A stretch of 64,000 nucleotides of DNA from Pseudomonas paralactis (GTDB taxonomy: Bacteria > Pseudomonadota > Gammaproteobacteria > Pseudomonadales > Pseudomonadaceae): the NCBI RefSeq assembly GCF_001439735.1, contig NZ_JYLN01000002.1:124001-188000 (forward strand), in the 5' to 3' direction. The notes below the pieces were generated by a model. It worked only from the letters and a program-made list of their open reading frames with translations, was not told where the DNA came from and did no database searches. Position numbers and translations under genes: made by a program. Each line of letters starts with the position of its first letter. The stretch's first letter is position 1. Below are positions 48,167-58,132 of this stretch, piece by piece.

Positions 48167-48266
48167 CGTAGGAGCGAGCTTGCTCGCGAAAAACGTCAAC
48201 GATAACGCGTGCTTCCTGAATGAACGCGGCGCCTATGAGTTTTTCGCGAGCAAGCTCGCTCCTACA
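48167..48266. repeat. REPIN (GTAGGAGCGAGC type)
   Basis: GTAGGAGCGAGCTTGCTCGC and inverse around a spacer with GTCAACGATAACGCG, the reverse complement of the spacer at 42836-42936. Confidence 0.92.
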
Positions 48267-48371
48267 GGTATAGGGCTTGCCCTTTCCCACATTTGGATCC
48301 CATGCATTCAGATAGAACTTCTACACCCAGCCCCGCCTCATAAGTAACAAGCCCACCGCCCCGGCAAATCC

Positions 48372-49376
48372 ATGGACCTCGTCATCGCCCGCCCCGAAGG
48401 CCTCTATTGCCCTGCCGGTGATTTTTACATCGACCCCTGGCGCCCGGTGGAACGCGCGGTCATCACCCACGCCCACGGTGACCATGCCCGCACCGGCAAC
48501 CAACATTACCTGGCCGCCGCCCCCGGCGAAGGCATTTTGCGCTGGCGGCTGGGCCAGGACATCAACCTGCAAACCCTGGCCTATGGCGAGCAGTTGGTGC
48601 ATCACGGCGTGACCTTGAGCTTCCATCCGGCCGGGCACGTGCTCGGATCGGCGCAGGTGCGCCTGGAATATCAGGGGGAAGTCTGGGTCGCGTCCGGCGA
48701 CTACAAGGTCGAACCCGATGGCACCTGCGCGCCTTTCGAACCGGTGCGTTGCCACACCTTTATCACTGAATCCACGTTTGGCCTGCCGATCTACCGATGG
48801 CAGCCCCAGGCGCAGATCTTTGCCGGGATCAACGACTGGTGGCAGGCCAATATCGCCACTGGCAAGGCCAGCGTGCTGTTCTGTTATTCCTTCGGCAAGG
48901 CCCAGCGCATTCTCCATGGCCTCGACGCCAGCATCGGCCCGATCCTCAGCCACGGCGCCGTCGAGCCGTTGAACCGGGTGTACCGCGAAGCTGGCATCTA
49001 CATTCCCGAAACCCTGTATGCCGGGGATTTCAAGAAGACCGACCCGTTGCTGCGCCAAGCCCTGATCATCGCCCCGCCCTCCGCCGGCGGCAGCACTTGG
49101 ATGCGCCGTTTCGGCGACTACAGCGACGCCTTCGCCAGCGGCTGGATGCGCTTGCGCGGTACAAGGCGTCGGCGCGGGGTGGATCGCGGCTTTGTGCTGT
49201 CGGACCACGCCGATTGGCCCGGGCTGTTGTGGGCCATCGAACAAACCGGCGCCGAACGGGTGATGGTTACCCACGGCTCGGTCGGCGTACTGGTACGCCA
49301 CCTGCGGGAAAAGGGCCTGGATGCCCAGGGTTTCAGCACCGAATACGGTGATGACGAAGAAGAGGCCACGGCATGA
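48372..49376 (+). CDS. Ligase-associated DNA exonuclease (metallo-beta-lactamase fold)
   Basis: A 334-residue nuclease of the MBL/beta-CASP superfamily, starting MDLVIARPEGLYCPAGDFYI. The metal motif is ITHAHGDHARTG; SFHPAGHVLGSAQ and ASGDYKVEPDGTCAPFEP supply further ligands, and LSDHADWPGL is a late His motif. This is the Exo protein of the bacterial repair cluster studied in Pseudomonas putida (Lhr-Core, Exo, Lig, MPE). It overlaps the ligase gene by four bases. Confidence 0.92.
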   Translation: MDLVIARPEGLYCPAGDFYIDPWRPVERAVITHAHGDHARTGNQHYLAAAPGEGILRWRLGQDINLQTLAYGEQLVHHGVTLSFHPAGHVLGSAQVRLEYQGEVWVASGDYKVEPDGTCAPFEPVRCHTFITESTFGLPIYRWQPQAQIFAGINDWWQANIATGKASVLFCYSFGKAQRILHGLDASIGPILSHGAVEPLNRVYREAGIYIPETLYAGDFKKTDPLLRQALIIAPPSAGGSTWMRRFGDYSDAFASGWMRLRGTRRRRGVDRGFVLSDHADWPGLLWAIEQTGAERVMVTHGSVGVLVRHLREKGLDAQGFSTEYGDDEEEATA

Positions 49377-51007
49377 AAGCCTTCGCCGAGCTGTACGCCA
49401 ACCTCGACGCCACCACTTCCAGCAATGCCAAGCTCGCAGCCCTGCAAGCCTACTTCCTGCAAGCGCCGCCGGAAGATGCGGCATGGGCCGTGTACTTTCT
49501 CTCCGGCGGGCGGCCGCGGCAACTGGTGCCCACACGCTTGCTCAGGGAGATGGCGACTGAAGCGGCGAGCATTGAGCCGTGGCTGTTCGAAGAGAGCTAT
49601 CAATCGGTAGGCGACCTGGCCGAAACCATCTCCCTGCTGCTCCCGGAATCGACTTACACCTCTGAAGACGGGCTTGCCGTGTGGCTGGAAGAAAAGCTGC
49701 TGCCCCTGCGCGGCCTGTCGCCCCTGGACCTTGCCGAGCGCCTGCCGGCGTTATGGGCGCAACTGGATCAGCCGAGCCTGATGGTGTGCATCAAGTTGAT
49801 CACCGGCAGTTTTCGCGTCGGCGTCTCCAAACTGCTGGTTACCCGCGCCCTTGCCGCCATGGCCAATCTGGATAGCAAGCGCGTGGCGCAGCGGTTGGTG
49901 GGCTACACGGATCTGTCCAATCGCCCCACCGCCGAGGGTTATCTCAAGCTGATCGCTGCCCAATCATCCGACGAACATGCGCAACGTGGCGGGCAGCCGT
50001 ATCCGTTTTTTCTCGCCCACGGGCTGGCGCAACCCGTGGAGCAATTCGACACCTTGCTCGGCTCCCCCGCCGACTGGCAGGTGGAATGGAAGTTTGATGG
50101 CATCCGCGCGCAGTTGGTCAAACGCGAGGGGCGCCTGTGGATCTGGTCCCGAGGCGAAGAGTTGGTAACCGAGCGTTTCCCCGAGCTTCACAGCCTGGTC
50201 AGTGGCTTGCCCGATGGCACGGTGATCGATGGCGAAATCGTGGTGTGGAAAGACGCGGTGCAACCTTTTGCGCTGCTGCAACAGCGGATCGGTCGCAAAA
50301 CCCTGAGTAAAAAAGTGCTTGAGGATGCGCCTGTCGCCGTGCTCGCCTACGACTTGCTGGAATATCAGGGCGACGACTGGCGCAACCACATCCAGGCCGA
50401 ACGCCGTACGCAATTGGAACAGGTGATTGCTGCGTGCGACCAACCGGTGCTGTTGCCTTCGCCGCTGATCGAGGCGCCAACCTGGGCAGCGCTGGCGACC
50501 CAGCGCGAAGCCTCTCGCAACCTGGGCGTTGAAGGCATGATGCTCAAGGATCGCAAGGGGCTGTACGGTGTAGGCCGCACCAAGGACATGGGCCTGTGGT
50601 GGAAGTGGAAGGTCGATCCCTTCAGCGTCGATGCCGTGTTGATCTACGCCCAGCGCGGCCATGGCCGGCGCGCCAGCTTGTACAGCGACTACACCTTCGC
50701 GGTATGGGACGGCCCGCCGGGCAGCGAGCGCACGTTGGTGCCGTTCGCCAAGGCTTATTCCGGGCTGACCGACGAGGAGATGCGCAAGGTCGATGCGATT
50801 GTGCGCAAAACCACGGTGGAGAAATTCGGCCCGGTCAGCAGCGTGACGCCAAGCATGGTGTTTGAGTTGGGGTTTGAGGGTATCGCCCTGTCCAAGCGGC
50901 ACAAGAGCGGGATTGCGGTGCGGTTTCCGCGAATGCTGCGCTGGCGCCAGGACAAGGCGGTGGAAGAAGCGGACAACCTGGCCACGCTACAAGACCTGCT
51001 GACCTGA
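49373..51007 (+). CDS. ATP-dependent DNA ligase of the Lhr repair cluster
   Basis: A 544-residue ligase. An N-terminal DNA-binding domain (about 1-200) precedes the adenylation domain with the AMP-attachment motif EWKFDGIRAQLV; IDGEIVVW, GVEGMMLKD and WWKWKVDP are motifs III-V. It seals nicks using ATP, unlike the main NAD-dependent LigA. Coupled to the exonuclease gene. The helicase and MPE genes normally next in this cluster are at 55652-58794, after the transporter operon. Confidence 0.93.
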   Translation: MKAFAELYANLDATTSSNAKLAALQAYFLQAPPEDAAWAVYFLSGGRPRQLVPTRLLREMATEAASIEPWLFEESYQSVGDLAETISLLLPESTYTSEDGLAVWLEEKLLPLRGLSPLDLAERLPALWAQLDQPSLMVCIKLITGSFRVGVSKLLVTRALAAMANLDSKRVAQRLVGYTDLSNRPTAEGYLKLIAAQSSDEHAQRGGQPYPFFLAHGLAQPVEQFDTLLGSPADWQVEWKFDGIRAQLVKREGRLWIWSRGEELVTERFPELHSLVSGLPDGTVIDGEIVVWKDAVQPFALLQQRIGRKTLSKKVLEDAPVAVLAYDLLEYQGDDWRNHIQAERRTQLEQVIAACDQPVLLPSPLIEAPTWAALATQREASRNLGVEGMMLKDRKGLYGVGRTKDMGLWWKWKVDPFSVDAVLIYAQRGHGRRASLYSDYTFAVWDGPPGSERTLVPFAKAYSGLTDEEMRKVDAIVRKTTVEKFGPVSSVTPSMVFELGFEGIALSKRHKSGIAVRFPRMLRWRQDKAVEEADNLATLQDLLT

Positions 51008-51016
51008 TATAGCCCT

Positions 51017-51105
51017 TGTGGGAGCTGGCTTGCCTGCGATGACGGTGAGTCAGCACCCCATGTAACAACTGACCCACCGCTATCGCAGGCAAGCCAGCTC
51101 CCACC
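51017..51105. repeat. REPIN (GTGGGAGCTGGC type) in the gap after the ligase gene
   Basis: TTGTGGGAGCTGGCTTGCCT and its inverse around a 40-base spacer. The 308-base gap 51008-51315 holds this REPIN and the promoter region of the transporter operon; no gene is seen. Confidence 0.9.
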
Positions 51106-51315
51106 TTTTGATCAGCAACCGATCCAGAATGGTGCACTGGAAATTCCATGCCCACTTTCGGGCACCGCCTACACTTGAAACGGCCTCATCCCACCTTTTA
51201 AAAAGCTCATCCGGGACTATGGTGCAGAAATTGCTACTTGTGCTGCGTCTGACACCGTTCAGTAACAGTCCTCAACGCGCCACAAGCGCTTATCTTGGTT
51301 TCCAGGGAATACATA

Positions 51316-52095
51316 ATGAAAAAAGCATTGCTGACCCTTTCTGCACTGGCTCTGTGCATGGCCGCTGGTGTTGCTACCGCCAAGGAATACAAGGAATTGC
51401 GTTTTGGTGTCGACCCTTCCTACGCACCGTTCGAATCCAAAGCCGCCGACGGCAGCCTGGTGGGCTTTGATATCGACCTGGGCAATGCGATCTGCGCGGA
51501 GCTGAAGGTCAAGTGCAAGTGGGTTGAAAGTGACTTCGACGGCATGATCCCGGGCCTCAAAGCCAACAAGTTCGATGGCGTGATTTCGTCCATGACCGTA
51601 ACGCCGGTGCGCGAAAAGGCGATCGACTTCTCCACCGAGCTGTTCTCCGGCCCCACGTCGCTGGTATTCAAGAAAGGCGCCGGCTACTCGACACCTGAGT
51701 CCCTCAAGGGCAAGTCCGTGGGCTATGAGCAAGGCACCATCCAGGAAGCCTACGCCAAGGCCGTACTGGACAAAGCCGGGGTAACCACCAAGGCCTACGC
51801 CAACCAGGACCAGGTGTATGCCGACCTGACCTCCGGCCGTCTCGACGCTTCGGTGCAGGACATGCTCCAAGCCGAACTGGGCTTTCTCAAGTCGCCGGCC
51901 GGTGCCGGTTATGAAGTCAGCGCAGCCATTGACGACCCGTTGCTGCCATCGAAAACCGCTGTCGGTATCAAAAAAGGTAACACTGAACTGAAAGCGCTTT
52001 TGGATAAAGGTATCAAAGCGTTACACGATGATGGCACCTACGCCACCATCCAGAAGAAACACTTTGGCGATTTGAACCTGTACAGCGGCAAATAA
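51316..52095 (+). CDS. Basic amino acid ABC transporter, periplasmic binding protein (AotJ/HisJ-like)
   Basis: A 259-residue periplasmic binding protein with signal peptide 1-22 (MAAGVATAKEY). KELRFGVDPSYAPFESKAADGS is the ligand site of lysine/arginine/ornithine/histidine receptors, and FDGMIPGLKANKFDGVISSM is typical of the family. The following terminator should keep its expression above the membrane parts. With the next four genes it forms an operon with the gene order of aotJQMOP of P. aeruginosa (arginine and ornithine uptake). Confidence 0.9.
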   Translation: MKKALLTLSALALCMAAGVATAKEYKELRFGVDPSYAPFESKAADGSLVGFDIDLGNAICAELKVKCKWVESDFDGMIPGLKANKFDGVISSMTVTPVREKAIDFSTELFSGPTSLVFKKGAGYSTPESLKGKSVGYEQGTIQEAYAKAVLDKAGVTTKAYANQDQVYADLTSGRLDASVQDMLQAELGFLKSPAGAGYEVSAAIDDPLLPSKTAVGIKKGNTELKALLDKGIKALHDDGTYATIQKKHFGDLNLYSGK

Positions 52096-52102
52096 TGCCT
52101 GG

Positions 52103-52131
52103 AGCGCCCCTCCCGGCAGGGGCGCTTTTCT
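52103..52131 (+). terminator. Terminator/attenuator between binding protein and permease genes
   Basis: Stem AGCGCCCCT / AGGGGCGCT with loop CCCGGC and a short T run just upstream of the permease start. Confidence 0.82.
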
Positions 52132-52151
52132 ATCGCCATAGGTCCTGATTT

Positions 52152-52880
52152 ATGTTCGAAGAACTGTTGCAAACCCTCGGGTTGAGCGCGCTCAGCTTGA
52201 AGGGTTTCGGCCCACTGTTGCTGCAAGGCACCTGGATGACCATCAAGTTGTCGGTGCTGTCCCTGGCCGTCAGCGTATTGCTGGGCCTGCTCGGCGCCAG
52301 CGCCAAACTGTCCAGCTTGCCGTTCCTGCGCATCCCCGCCCAGCTCTACACCACGCTGATTCGCGGAGTACCCGACCTGGTGCTGATGCTGTTGATTTTC
52401 TACAGCCTGCAAACCTGGCTCAGCAGCTTTACCGACTTCATGGAATGGGAATATATCGAGATCGACCCGTTCAGCGCCGGAGTGATCACCCTGGGGTTTA
52501 TCTATGGGGCCTATTTCACCGAAACGTTTCGCGGCGCGATCCTCGCCGTGCCCCGCGGCCAACTGGAAGCCGCCACTGCTTACGGGCTCAAGCGCGGGCA
52601 GCGGTTTCGCTACGTGACCTTCCCGCAGATGATGCGCTTTGCCCTGCCGGGCATCGGCAATAACTGGATGGTGATGCTCAAGGCCACCGCGCTGGTATCG
52701 ATCATCGGCCTGGCAGACCTGGTGAAAGCCGCTCAGGATGCGGGCAAAAGCACCTATCAACTGTTCTACTTCCTGGTACTCGCGGCGCTGATCTACCTGT
52801 TGATCACCAGCGCCTCCAACTTTGTCTTGCGCCGTCTGGAACGTCGCTACTCCGCCGGCGCACGGGAGGCAGTGCGATGA
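52152..52880 (+). CDS. Basic amino acid ABC transporter permease (AotQ/HisQ-like)
   Basis: A 242-residue inner-membrane permease with about five helices. The GTWMTIKLSVLSLAVSVLLG and EAATAYGLKRGQRFRYVTFPQ segments (the EAA loop docks to the ATPase) are typical of the HisMQ family. It overlaps the next permease by four bases. Confidence 0.92.
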   Translation: MFEELLQTLGLSALSLKGFGPLLLQGTWMTIKLSVLSLAVSVLLGLLGASAKLSSLPFLRIPAQLYTTLIRGVPDLVLMLLIFYSLQTWLSSFTDFMEWEYIEIDPFSAGVITLGFIYGAYFTETFRGAILAVPRGQLEAATAYGLKRGQRFRYVTFPQMMRFALPGIGNNWMVMLKATALVSIIGLADLVKAAQDAGKSTYQLFYFLVLAALIYLLITSASNFVLRRLERRYSAGAREAVR

Positions 52881-53587
52881 TCGAACTATTGCAGGAATAC
52901 TGGCGCCCCTTCCTTTATAGCGACGGTCAGCACATCACTGGCCTTGCCATGACCATGTGGTTGCTGACGGCTGCACTGGTCATCGGCTTTCTGGTGTCGA
53001 TCCCGCTGTCCATCGCACGCGTCTCGCGCAAGCGCCTGATCCGTTGGCCGGTGCAGTTTTACACCTACCTGTTTCGCGGAACGCCGCTCTATATCCAGCT
53101 ACTGATCTGCTACACCGGCATCTACAGCATTGCCGCCGTACGCGAACAACCGCTGCTGGATGCGTTCTTTCGCGACGCGATGAATTGCACCATCCTGGCC
53201 TTCGCGCTGAACACATGCGCCTACACCACGGAGATTTTCGCCGGGGCGATCCGCAGCATGGCCCATGGCGAAGTCGAGGCGGCCAAGGCTTACGGCCTCA
53301 GCGGCTGGAAGTTGTACGCCTACGTGATCATGCCGTCAGCGCTGCGTCGCGCGTTGCCCTACTACAGCAACGAAGTGATTCTGATGCTGCACTCGACCAC
53401 GGTGGCGTTTACCGCAACGATCCCCGACATCCTGAAAGTGGCACGGGACGCCAACTCAGCAACCTTCATGACCTTTCAATCGTTTGGCATCGCCGCGCTG
53501 ATCTACCTGGCGGTGACCTTCGCCCTGGTTGGCCTGTTTCGTCTGGCGGAGCGCCGCTGGCTGGCCTTTCTCGGGCCGAGCCATTAA
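52877..53587 (+). CDS. Basic amino acid ABC transporter permease (AotM/HisM-like)
   Basis: A 236-residue partner permease; TYLFRGTPLYIQLLICYTG and the EAA loop EVEAAKAYGLSGWKLYAYVI are typical of HisM. Overlaps the upstream permease gene. Confidence 0.92.
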   Translation: MIELLQEYWRPFLYSDGQHITGLAMTMWLLTAALVIGFLVSIPLSIARVSRKRLIRWPVQFYTYLFRGTPLYIQLLICYTGIYSIAAVREQPLLDAFFRDAMNCTILAFALNTCAYTTEIFAGAIRSMAHGEVEAAKAYGLSGWKLYAYVIMPSALRRALPYYSNEVILMLHSTTVAFTATIPDILKVARDANSATFMTFQSFGIAALIYLAVTFALVGLFRLAERRWLAFLGPSH

Positions 53588-53596
53588 GGAGCCTTC

Positions 53597-54715
53597 ATGC
53601 GCCATGAGCTACATGACCTGATCGCGCCGGTGCCCGGCACGGCGCGGCAGATCCATAGTTTTCACTTCGGCCCGCAACAGGCCGCAGGCAAGGTCTACAT
53701 CCAATCATCGCTGCACGCCGATGAACTGCCGGGCATGTTGGTGGCCTGGCATTTGAAAGTTCGCTTGGCCGAGTTGGCGGCGGCCGGGCACGTGCGCAGC
53801 GAAATCGTGCTGGTGCCGGTCGCCAACCCGGTGGGCCTCGAACAAGTGTTAATGGACATCCCATTGGGCCGCTATGAACTGGAAAGCGGGCAGAACTTCA
53901 ATCGCTTGTTCGTCGACCTTGGCGAAGAGGTCGGCAACCAGGTCGAAGACCTGCTGGGCGATGATCCCCAGCACAATGCCCGCTTGATCCGCACGGCATT
54001 GTCCAGCGCCCTGGCCGCACAAACCGCCCAGACCCAACTGCAATCCCAACGCCTGGTATTGCAACGCCTGGCCTGTGATGCCGACATGGTGCTCGACCTG
54101 CATTGCGACTTCGAAGCCGTGGCGCACCTGTACACCACGCCCGAAGCCTGGCCGCAGGTAGAGCCGTTGGCGCGGTACCTGGGCTCCGAGGCCAACCTGC
54201 TGGCCACCGATTCCGGTGGGCAGTCCTTTGATGAGTGTTTCACCCTGGTGTGGTGGCAGTTGCAGCAACGTTTCGGCGAGCGCTTCCCGATTCCCATGGG
54301 CAGTTTTTCGGTGACCGTCGAACTGCGCGGCCAGGGCGATGTAAACCATGGCCTGGCCGCGCTGGACTGCCAGGCCATCATCGATTATCTGATTCACTTC
54401 GGCGCCATCACTGGCGACGTGGCGCCCCTGCCCGCCCTGGCATACCCGGCTACGCCATTGGCGGGTGTTGAACCGGTCACCACCCCGGTCGGCGGTTTGC
54501 TGGTGTTCAGTGCGTTGCCGGGCCAATACCTGGAGGCCGGGCAACTGATCGCCGAAATCATCGACCCCATTACCGACCGTGTCACACCGGTGCGCTGCGA
54601 GCACGCCGGCTTGCTGTACGCCCGCTCGCTACGCCGCATGGCCACTGCCGGGATGGTCATCGGCCATATCGCCGGCGCGCAGGCCTACCGCAGCGGCTAC
54701 CTACTTTCGCCTTGA
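53597..54715 (+). CDS. Succinylglutamate desuccinylase/aspartoacylase family protein (AotO-like)
   Basis: A 372-residue zinc carboxypeptidase-like protein. The metal site is HADELPGM (H-x-x-E region) and LDLHCDFE; PVANPVGLEQ follows the family pattern. In P. aeruginosa the aot operon holds a similar gene, aotO, between permease and ATPase genes, which is not needed for uptake there. Here it is in the same position. It may hydrolyse an N-acylated amino acid brought in by the transporter. Confidence 0.87.
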   Translation: MRHELHDLIAPVPGTARQIHSFHFGPQQAAGKVYIQSSLHADELPGMLVAWHLKVRLAELAAAGHVRSEIVLVPVANPVGLEQVLMDIPLGRYELESGQNFNRLFVDLGEEVGNQVEDLLGDDPQHNARLIRTALSSALAAQTAQTQLQSQRLVLQRLACDADMVLDLHCDFEAVAHLYTTPEAWPQVEPLARYLGSEANLLATDSGGQSFDECFTLVWWQLQQRFGERFPIPMGSFSVTVELRGQGDVNHGLAALDCQAIIDYLIHFGAITGDVAPLPALAYPATPLAGVEPVTTPVGGLLVFSALPGQYLEAGQLIAEIIDPITDRVTPVRCEHAGLLYARSLRRMATAGMVIGHIAGAQAYRSGYLLSP

Positions 54716-54728
54716 GGATGCACGCCCC

Positions 54729-55493
54729 ATGTACAAACTGACCGTTGAAGGCCTGCATAAAAGCTATGGCGACAATCAAGTGCTCAAAGGTGTTTCGCTC
54801 AAGGCCAGAACCGGTGACGTGATCAGCCTGATCGGCGCCAGCGGCTCCGGCAAGAGCACCTTCCTGCGCTGTATCAACTTCCTGGAACCCCCCAACGATG
54901 GCGCCATGACCCTGGACGGCCAGGCGATCCGCATGGTCAGCGACCGCCATGGTATGCGCGTGGCCGACGACGCCGAGCTGCAACGCTTGCGTACACGCCT
55001 GGCGATGGTGTTCCAGCACTTCAACCTGTGGAGCCACATGAGCGTGCTGGAAAACATCACCATGGCCCCGCGCCGTGTGTTGGGTTGCAGCAAGAAGGAC
55101 GCCGAAGACCGTGCCCGCCGCTACCTGGACAAGGTCGGGCTGCCGGCGCGCGTGGCCGACCAATACCCGGCGTTCCTGTCCGGCGGCCAGCAGCAACGGG
55201 TGGCGATCGCACGTGCCCTGGCGATGGAGCCTGAGGTGATGCTGTTCGATGAACCCACTTCGGCCCTGGACCCGGAGTTGGTGGGCGAAGTGTTGAAGGT
55301 AATCCAAGGCTTGGCCGAAGAAGGCCGCACCATGATCATGGTGACCCACGAAATGAGCTTTGCGCGCAAGGTTTCAAGCCAGGTGCTGTTCCTGCACAAG
55401 GGCCTGGTGGAGGAGCAAGGTACGCCTGAGGCTGTGCTGGGCAACCCGAAAAGCGAACGCTTGCAGCAGTTTCTGAGTGGCAACTTGAAGTAG
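54729..55493 (+). CDS. Basic amino acid ABC transporter ATPase (AotP/HisP-like)
   Basis: A 254-residue ATPase with Walker A GASGSGKSTFLR, signature LSGGQQQRVAIARALA and Walker B MLFDEPTSALDPE. The insertion RHGMRVADDAELQRLRTRL is typical of HisP. Start ATG 54729; the frame is open further upstream within the AotO-like gene. The TAG stop is part of a REP element. Confidence 0.94.
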   Translation: MYKLTVEGLHKSYGDNQVLKGVSLKARTGDVISLIGASGSGKSTFLRCINFLEPPNDGAMTLDGQAIRMVSDRHGMRVADDAELQRLRTRLAMVFQHFNLWSHMSVLENITMAPRRVLGCSKKDAEDRARRYLDKVGLPARVADQYPAFLSGGQQQRVAIARALAMEPEVMLFDEPTSALDPELVGEVLKVIQGLAEEGRTMIMVTHEMSFARKVSSQVLFLHKGLVEEQGTPEAVLGNPKSERLQQFLSGNLK

Positions 55494-55588
55494 GAGCGAG
55501 CTTGCTCGCGAAAATCGTCAACGATAACGCGGGCATCCTGGATGAACGCGGTGCCTGGGCCTTTTTCGCGGGCAAGCCCGCTCCTACA
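55490..55588. repeat. REPIN (GTAGGAGCGAGC type) starting in the ATPase stop codon
   Basis: GTAGGAGCGAGCTTGCTCGC begins in the last codon and stop of the ATPase gene; the inverse copy GCGGGCAAGCCCGCTCCTAC ends at 55588. The spacer has GTCAACGATAACGCGGGC. Confidence 0.92.
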
Positions 55589-55651
55589 GTTGGAACGTCA
55601 GCAGTGCCTGAGAGGTCTGTGCAATAGACCCTCCAGAGCGTGCGCTGCCGA

Positions 55652-58132
55652 ATGGCAAAAACCCACGACTTCGCCAAACAATGGTTCGCCGCCAAAGGCT
55701 GGAAACCGTTCGCCTTTCAGAAAGACGTTTGGGCAGCGGTCAAGGCAGGCCAGTCGGGGTTACTGCATGCCAGTACAGGGGCAGGTAAAACCTATGCCTT
55801 GTGGTTTGCCGCCCTCAATCGTTTCGCCATCACCCGCCCACCCGCCACCGGCAAGCGCAAACCGCCTGCCGAACCGCTGACGGTGTTGTGGATCACACCG
55901 ATGCGTGCCCTGGCGGCGGACTCCGCACGTGCCCTGCAAGCACCTTTGGAGGCCCTGCACATTCCCTGGAGCGTGGGCCTGCGCACCGGCGACACCAGCA
56001 GCAGTGAGCGCGCACGCCAGACACGCCGCCAGCCCACCGCCCTGGTCACCACCCCGGAAAGCCTGACCTTGATGCTCGCACGGGCCGACAGTGAAACGAG
56101 CCTGGCGCACCTGCGCATGGTGATCGTGGATGAATGGCATGAGCTGATCGGCAACAAGCGTGGCGTGCAGTTGCAACTGGCGCTGGCACGCTTGCGGCGC
56201 TGGCATCCTGAGTTGATGGTGTGGGGCATTTCCGCGACGCTGGGTAATCAGGCCCACGCTTTGGAGGTTCTGGTCCCACAGGGCGGTGGGATCAATGTAC
56301 AGGGGCAGACGGCCAAGGCACTCAAAGTCGACACCTTGCTGCCGCCCGTCGCAGAGCGCTTTCCCTGGGCCGGGCATATGGGTTTAAAGATGTTGCCGCA
56401 AGTAGTCGCCGAGGTAGAGGCCAGCAGCAGTTGCCTGGTGTTTACCAACACCCGGGCGCAATCGGAAATCTGGTATCAGGCGATTCTCGACGCCCGACCG
56501 GACTGGGCCGGATTGATTGCCCTGCACCACGGCTCGCTATCGCGGGAGACCCGGGACTGGGTGGAGCGAGCGTTGAAAGACGGGCAGCTCAAGGCGGTGG
56601 TGTGCACCTCCAGCCTCGACCTGGGTGTGGATTTCCTGCCGGTGGAGCGAGTACTGCAGATCGGCTCGGCGAAAGGTGTGGCGCGGCTGATGCAACGCGC
56701 CGGGCGCTCCGGCCATGCACCGGGTCGACCTTCACGGGTAACGCTGGTGCCGACCCACAGCCTGGAGCTGGTGGAAGCCGCCGCCGCCCAGGATGCAATC
56801 GCACAACGGCGCATCGAAGCGCGGGAGTCGCCGCACAAGCCGCTGGATGTCCTCGTACAACACTTGGTCAGCATGGCTTTAGGCGGTGGTTTTACCCCGG
56901 ATGCACTGCTGACGGAAGTACGCGGCGCCTGGGCCTACCGCGATCTTACCGAAGCGGATTGGGCCTGGGCCCTGGGGTTTGTGCGCCATGGCGGCCTGTC
57001 GCTGACCGCCTATCCGGATTACCGCCGTGTGGAGCCTGATGAGCACGGTATATGGCGCGTCCCGGACGCCCGCCTGGCACGCCGTCACCGCATGAGCGTG
57101 GGCACCATCGTCAGCGATGCCAGTATCCAGTTGAAATTCTGGAGCAAGGGCGGCGGCGGCAAAAACCTGGGCAGTGTCGAAGAGGGCTTTATTGCGCGGC
57201 TCAAGCCAGGAGATGGCTTTCTGTTTGCCGGGCGTTTGCTGGAGTTGGTGCGCGTGGAGAATATGACCGCCTACGTGCGCCGCAGCAGCGCGAAAAAAGC
57301 CGCGGTACCCCGCTGGAATGGCGGGCGTATGCCGCTTTCCAACGAGCTGGCCCAGGCGGTGGTCGAACGATTTGACGCGGCGGCGCAGGGGCGTTTCGAC
57401 GGCCCCGAAATGCACGCGGTACAGCCGCTGCTGCAAACCCAGCTGCGCTGGTCCGGCCTGCCGACGCGCCACAATCTGCTCGCCGAAACCCTGCAATCGC
57501 GAGAAGGCTGGCACCTGTTTTTGTACCCCTTCGCCGGACGCCAGGTGCATCTGGGTCTGGCCAGTTTGTTGGCGTGGCGGGTCAGTCGGCAGCAGCCGGT
57601 GACATTCTCCATCGCGGTGAATGATTACGGCCTGGAACTGTTGAGCGCCACGCCCGTGCACTGGCCGCAGCTGCTGGATGCGGCGTTGCTGAGCCCCCAG
57701 GGCTTGCTGGAAGACGTGGCCGCCAGCCTCAACGCAGGAGAACTGGCCCTGCGCCGCTTCCGCGAAATTGCGCGGATCGCCGGGTTAGTGTTTGCCGGGC
57801 ATCCCGGGGCACCAAAAAGCACGCGGCAGGTGCAAGCCTCCAGCGGCTTGTTCTTTGAGGTATTCAAGCAATATGACCCGCAGAACCTGCTGCTGGCGCA
57901 AGCCGGGGAGGAAGTCTTGCGCGACGAGTTGGACATTCGCCGGCTGGAGCAGACCTTACGTCATCTTTCGACCCTGAAGCTGGACCTGCACAAGATCGAG
58001 CGCCCCACCCCACTGGCGTTCCCGCTGCTGGTGGAACGGATGCGCGAGAGCATGAGTTCGGAAAAACTGTCGGAGCGTATCGCGCGGATGGTCAAGGACC
58101 TGGAAAAAGTCGCAGACAAAGGAAAAGCTTGA
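55652..58132 (+). CDS. lhr: Lhr-Core type DEXH-box DNA helicase
   Basis: An 826-residue superfamily 2 helicase, shorter than full-length Lhr (about 1500) and equal to the Lhr-Core form. Walker [19 protein letters not shown] box [14 protein letters not shown], motif [12 protein letters not shown], motif [17 protein letters not shown], then the winged-helix and C-terminal Lhr domains. It is a 3'-5' DNA translocase and RNA:DNA helicase in P. putida. Start ATG 55652. Belongs with the exonuclease, ligase and MPE genes; overlaps MPE by one base. Confidence 0.93.
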   Translation: MAKTHDFAKQWFAAKGWKPFAFQKDVWAAVKAGQSGLLHASTGAGKTYALWFAALNRFAITRPPATGKRKPPAEPLTVLWITPMRALAADSARALQAPLEALHIPWSVGLRTGDTSSSERARQTRRQPTALVTTPESLTLMLARADSETSLAHLRMVIVDEWHELIGNKRGVQLQLALARLRRWHPELMVWGISATLGNQAHALEVLVPQGGGINVQGQTAKALKVDTLLPPVAERFPWAGHMGLKMLPQVVAEVEASSSCLVFTNTRAQSEIWYQAILDARPDWAGLIALHHGSLSRETRDWVERALKDGQLKAVVCTSSLDLGVDFLPVERVLQIGSAKGVARLMQRAGRSGHAPGRPSRVTLVPTHSLELVEAAAAQDAIAQRRIEARESPHKPLDVLVQHLVSMALGGGFTPDALLTEVRGAWAYRDLTEADWAWALGFVRHGGLSLTAYPDYRRVEPDEHGIWRVPDARLARRHRMSVGTIVSDASIQLKFWSKGGGGKNLGSVEEGFIARLKPGDGFLFAGRLLELVRVENMTAYVRRSSAKKAAVPRWNGGRMPLSNELAQAVVERFDAAAQGRFDGPEMHAVQPLLQTQLRWSGLPTRHNLLAETLQSREGWHLFLYPFAGRQVHLGLASLLAWRVSRQQPVTFSIAVNDYGLELLSATPVHWPQLLDAALLSPQGLLEDVAASLNAGELALRRFREIARIAGLVFAGHPGAPKSTRQVQASSGLFFEVFKQYDPQNLLLAQAGEEVLRDELDIRRLEQTLRHLSTLKLDLHKIERPTPLAFPLLVERMRESMSSEKLSERIARMVKDLEKVADKGKA

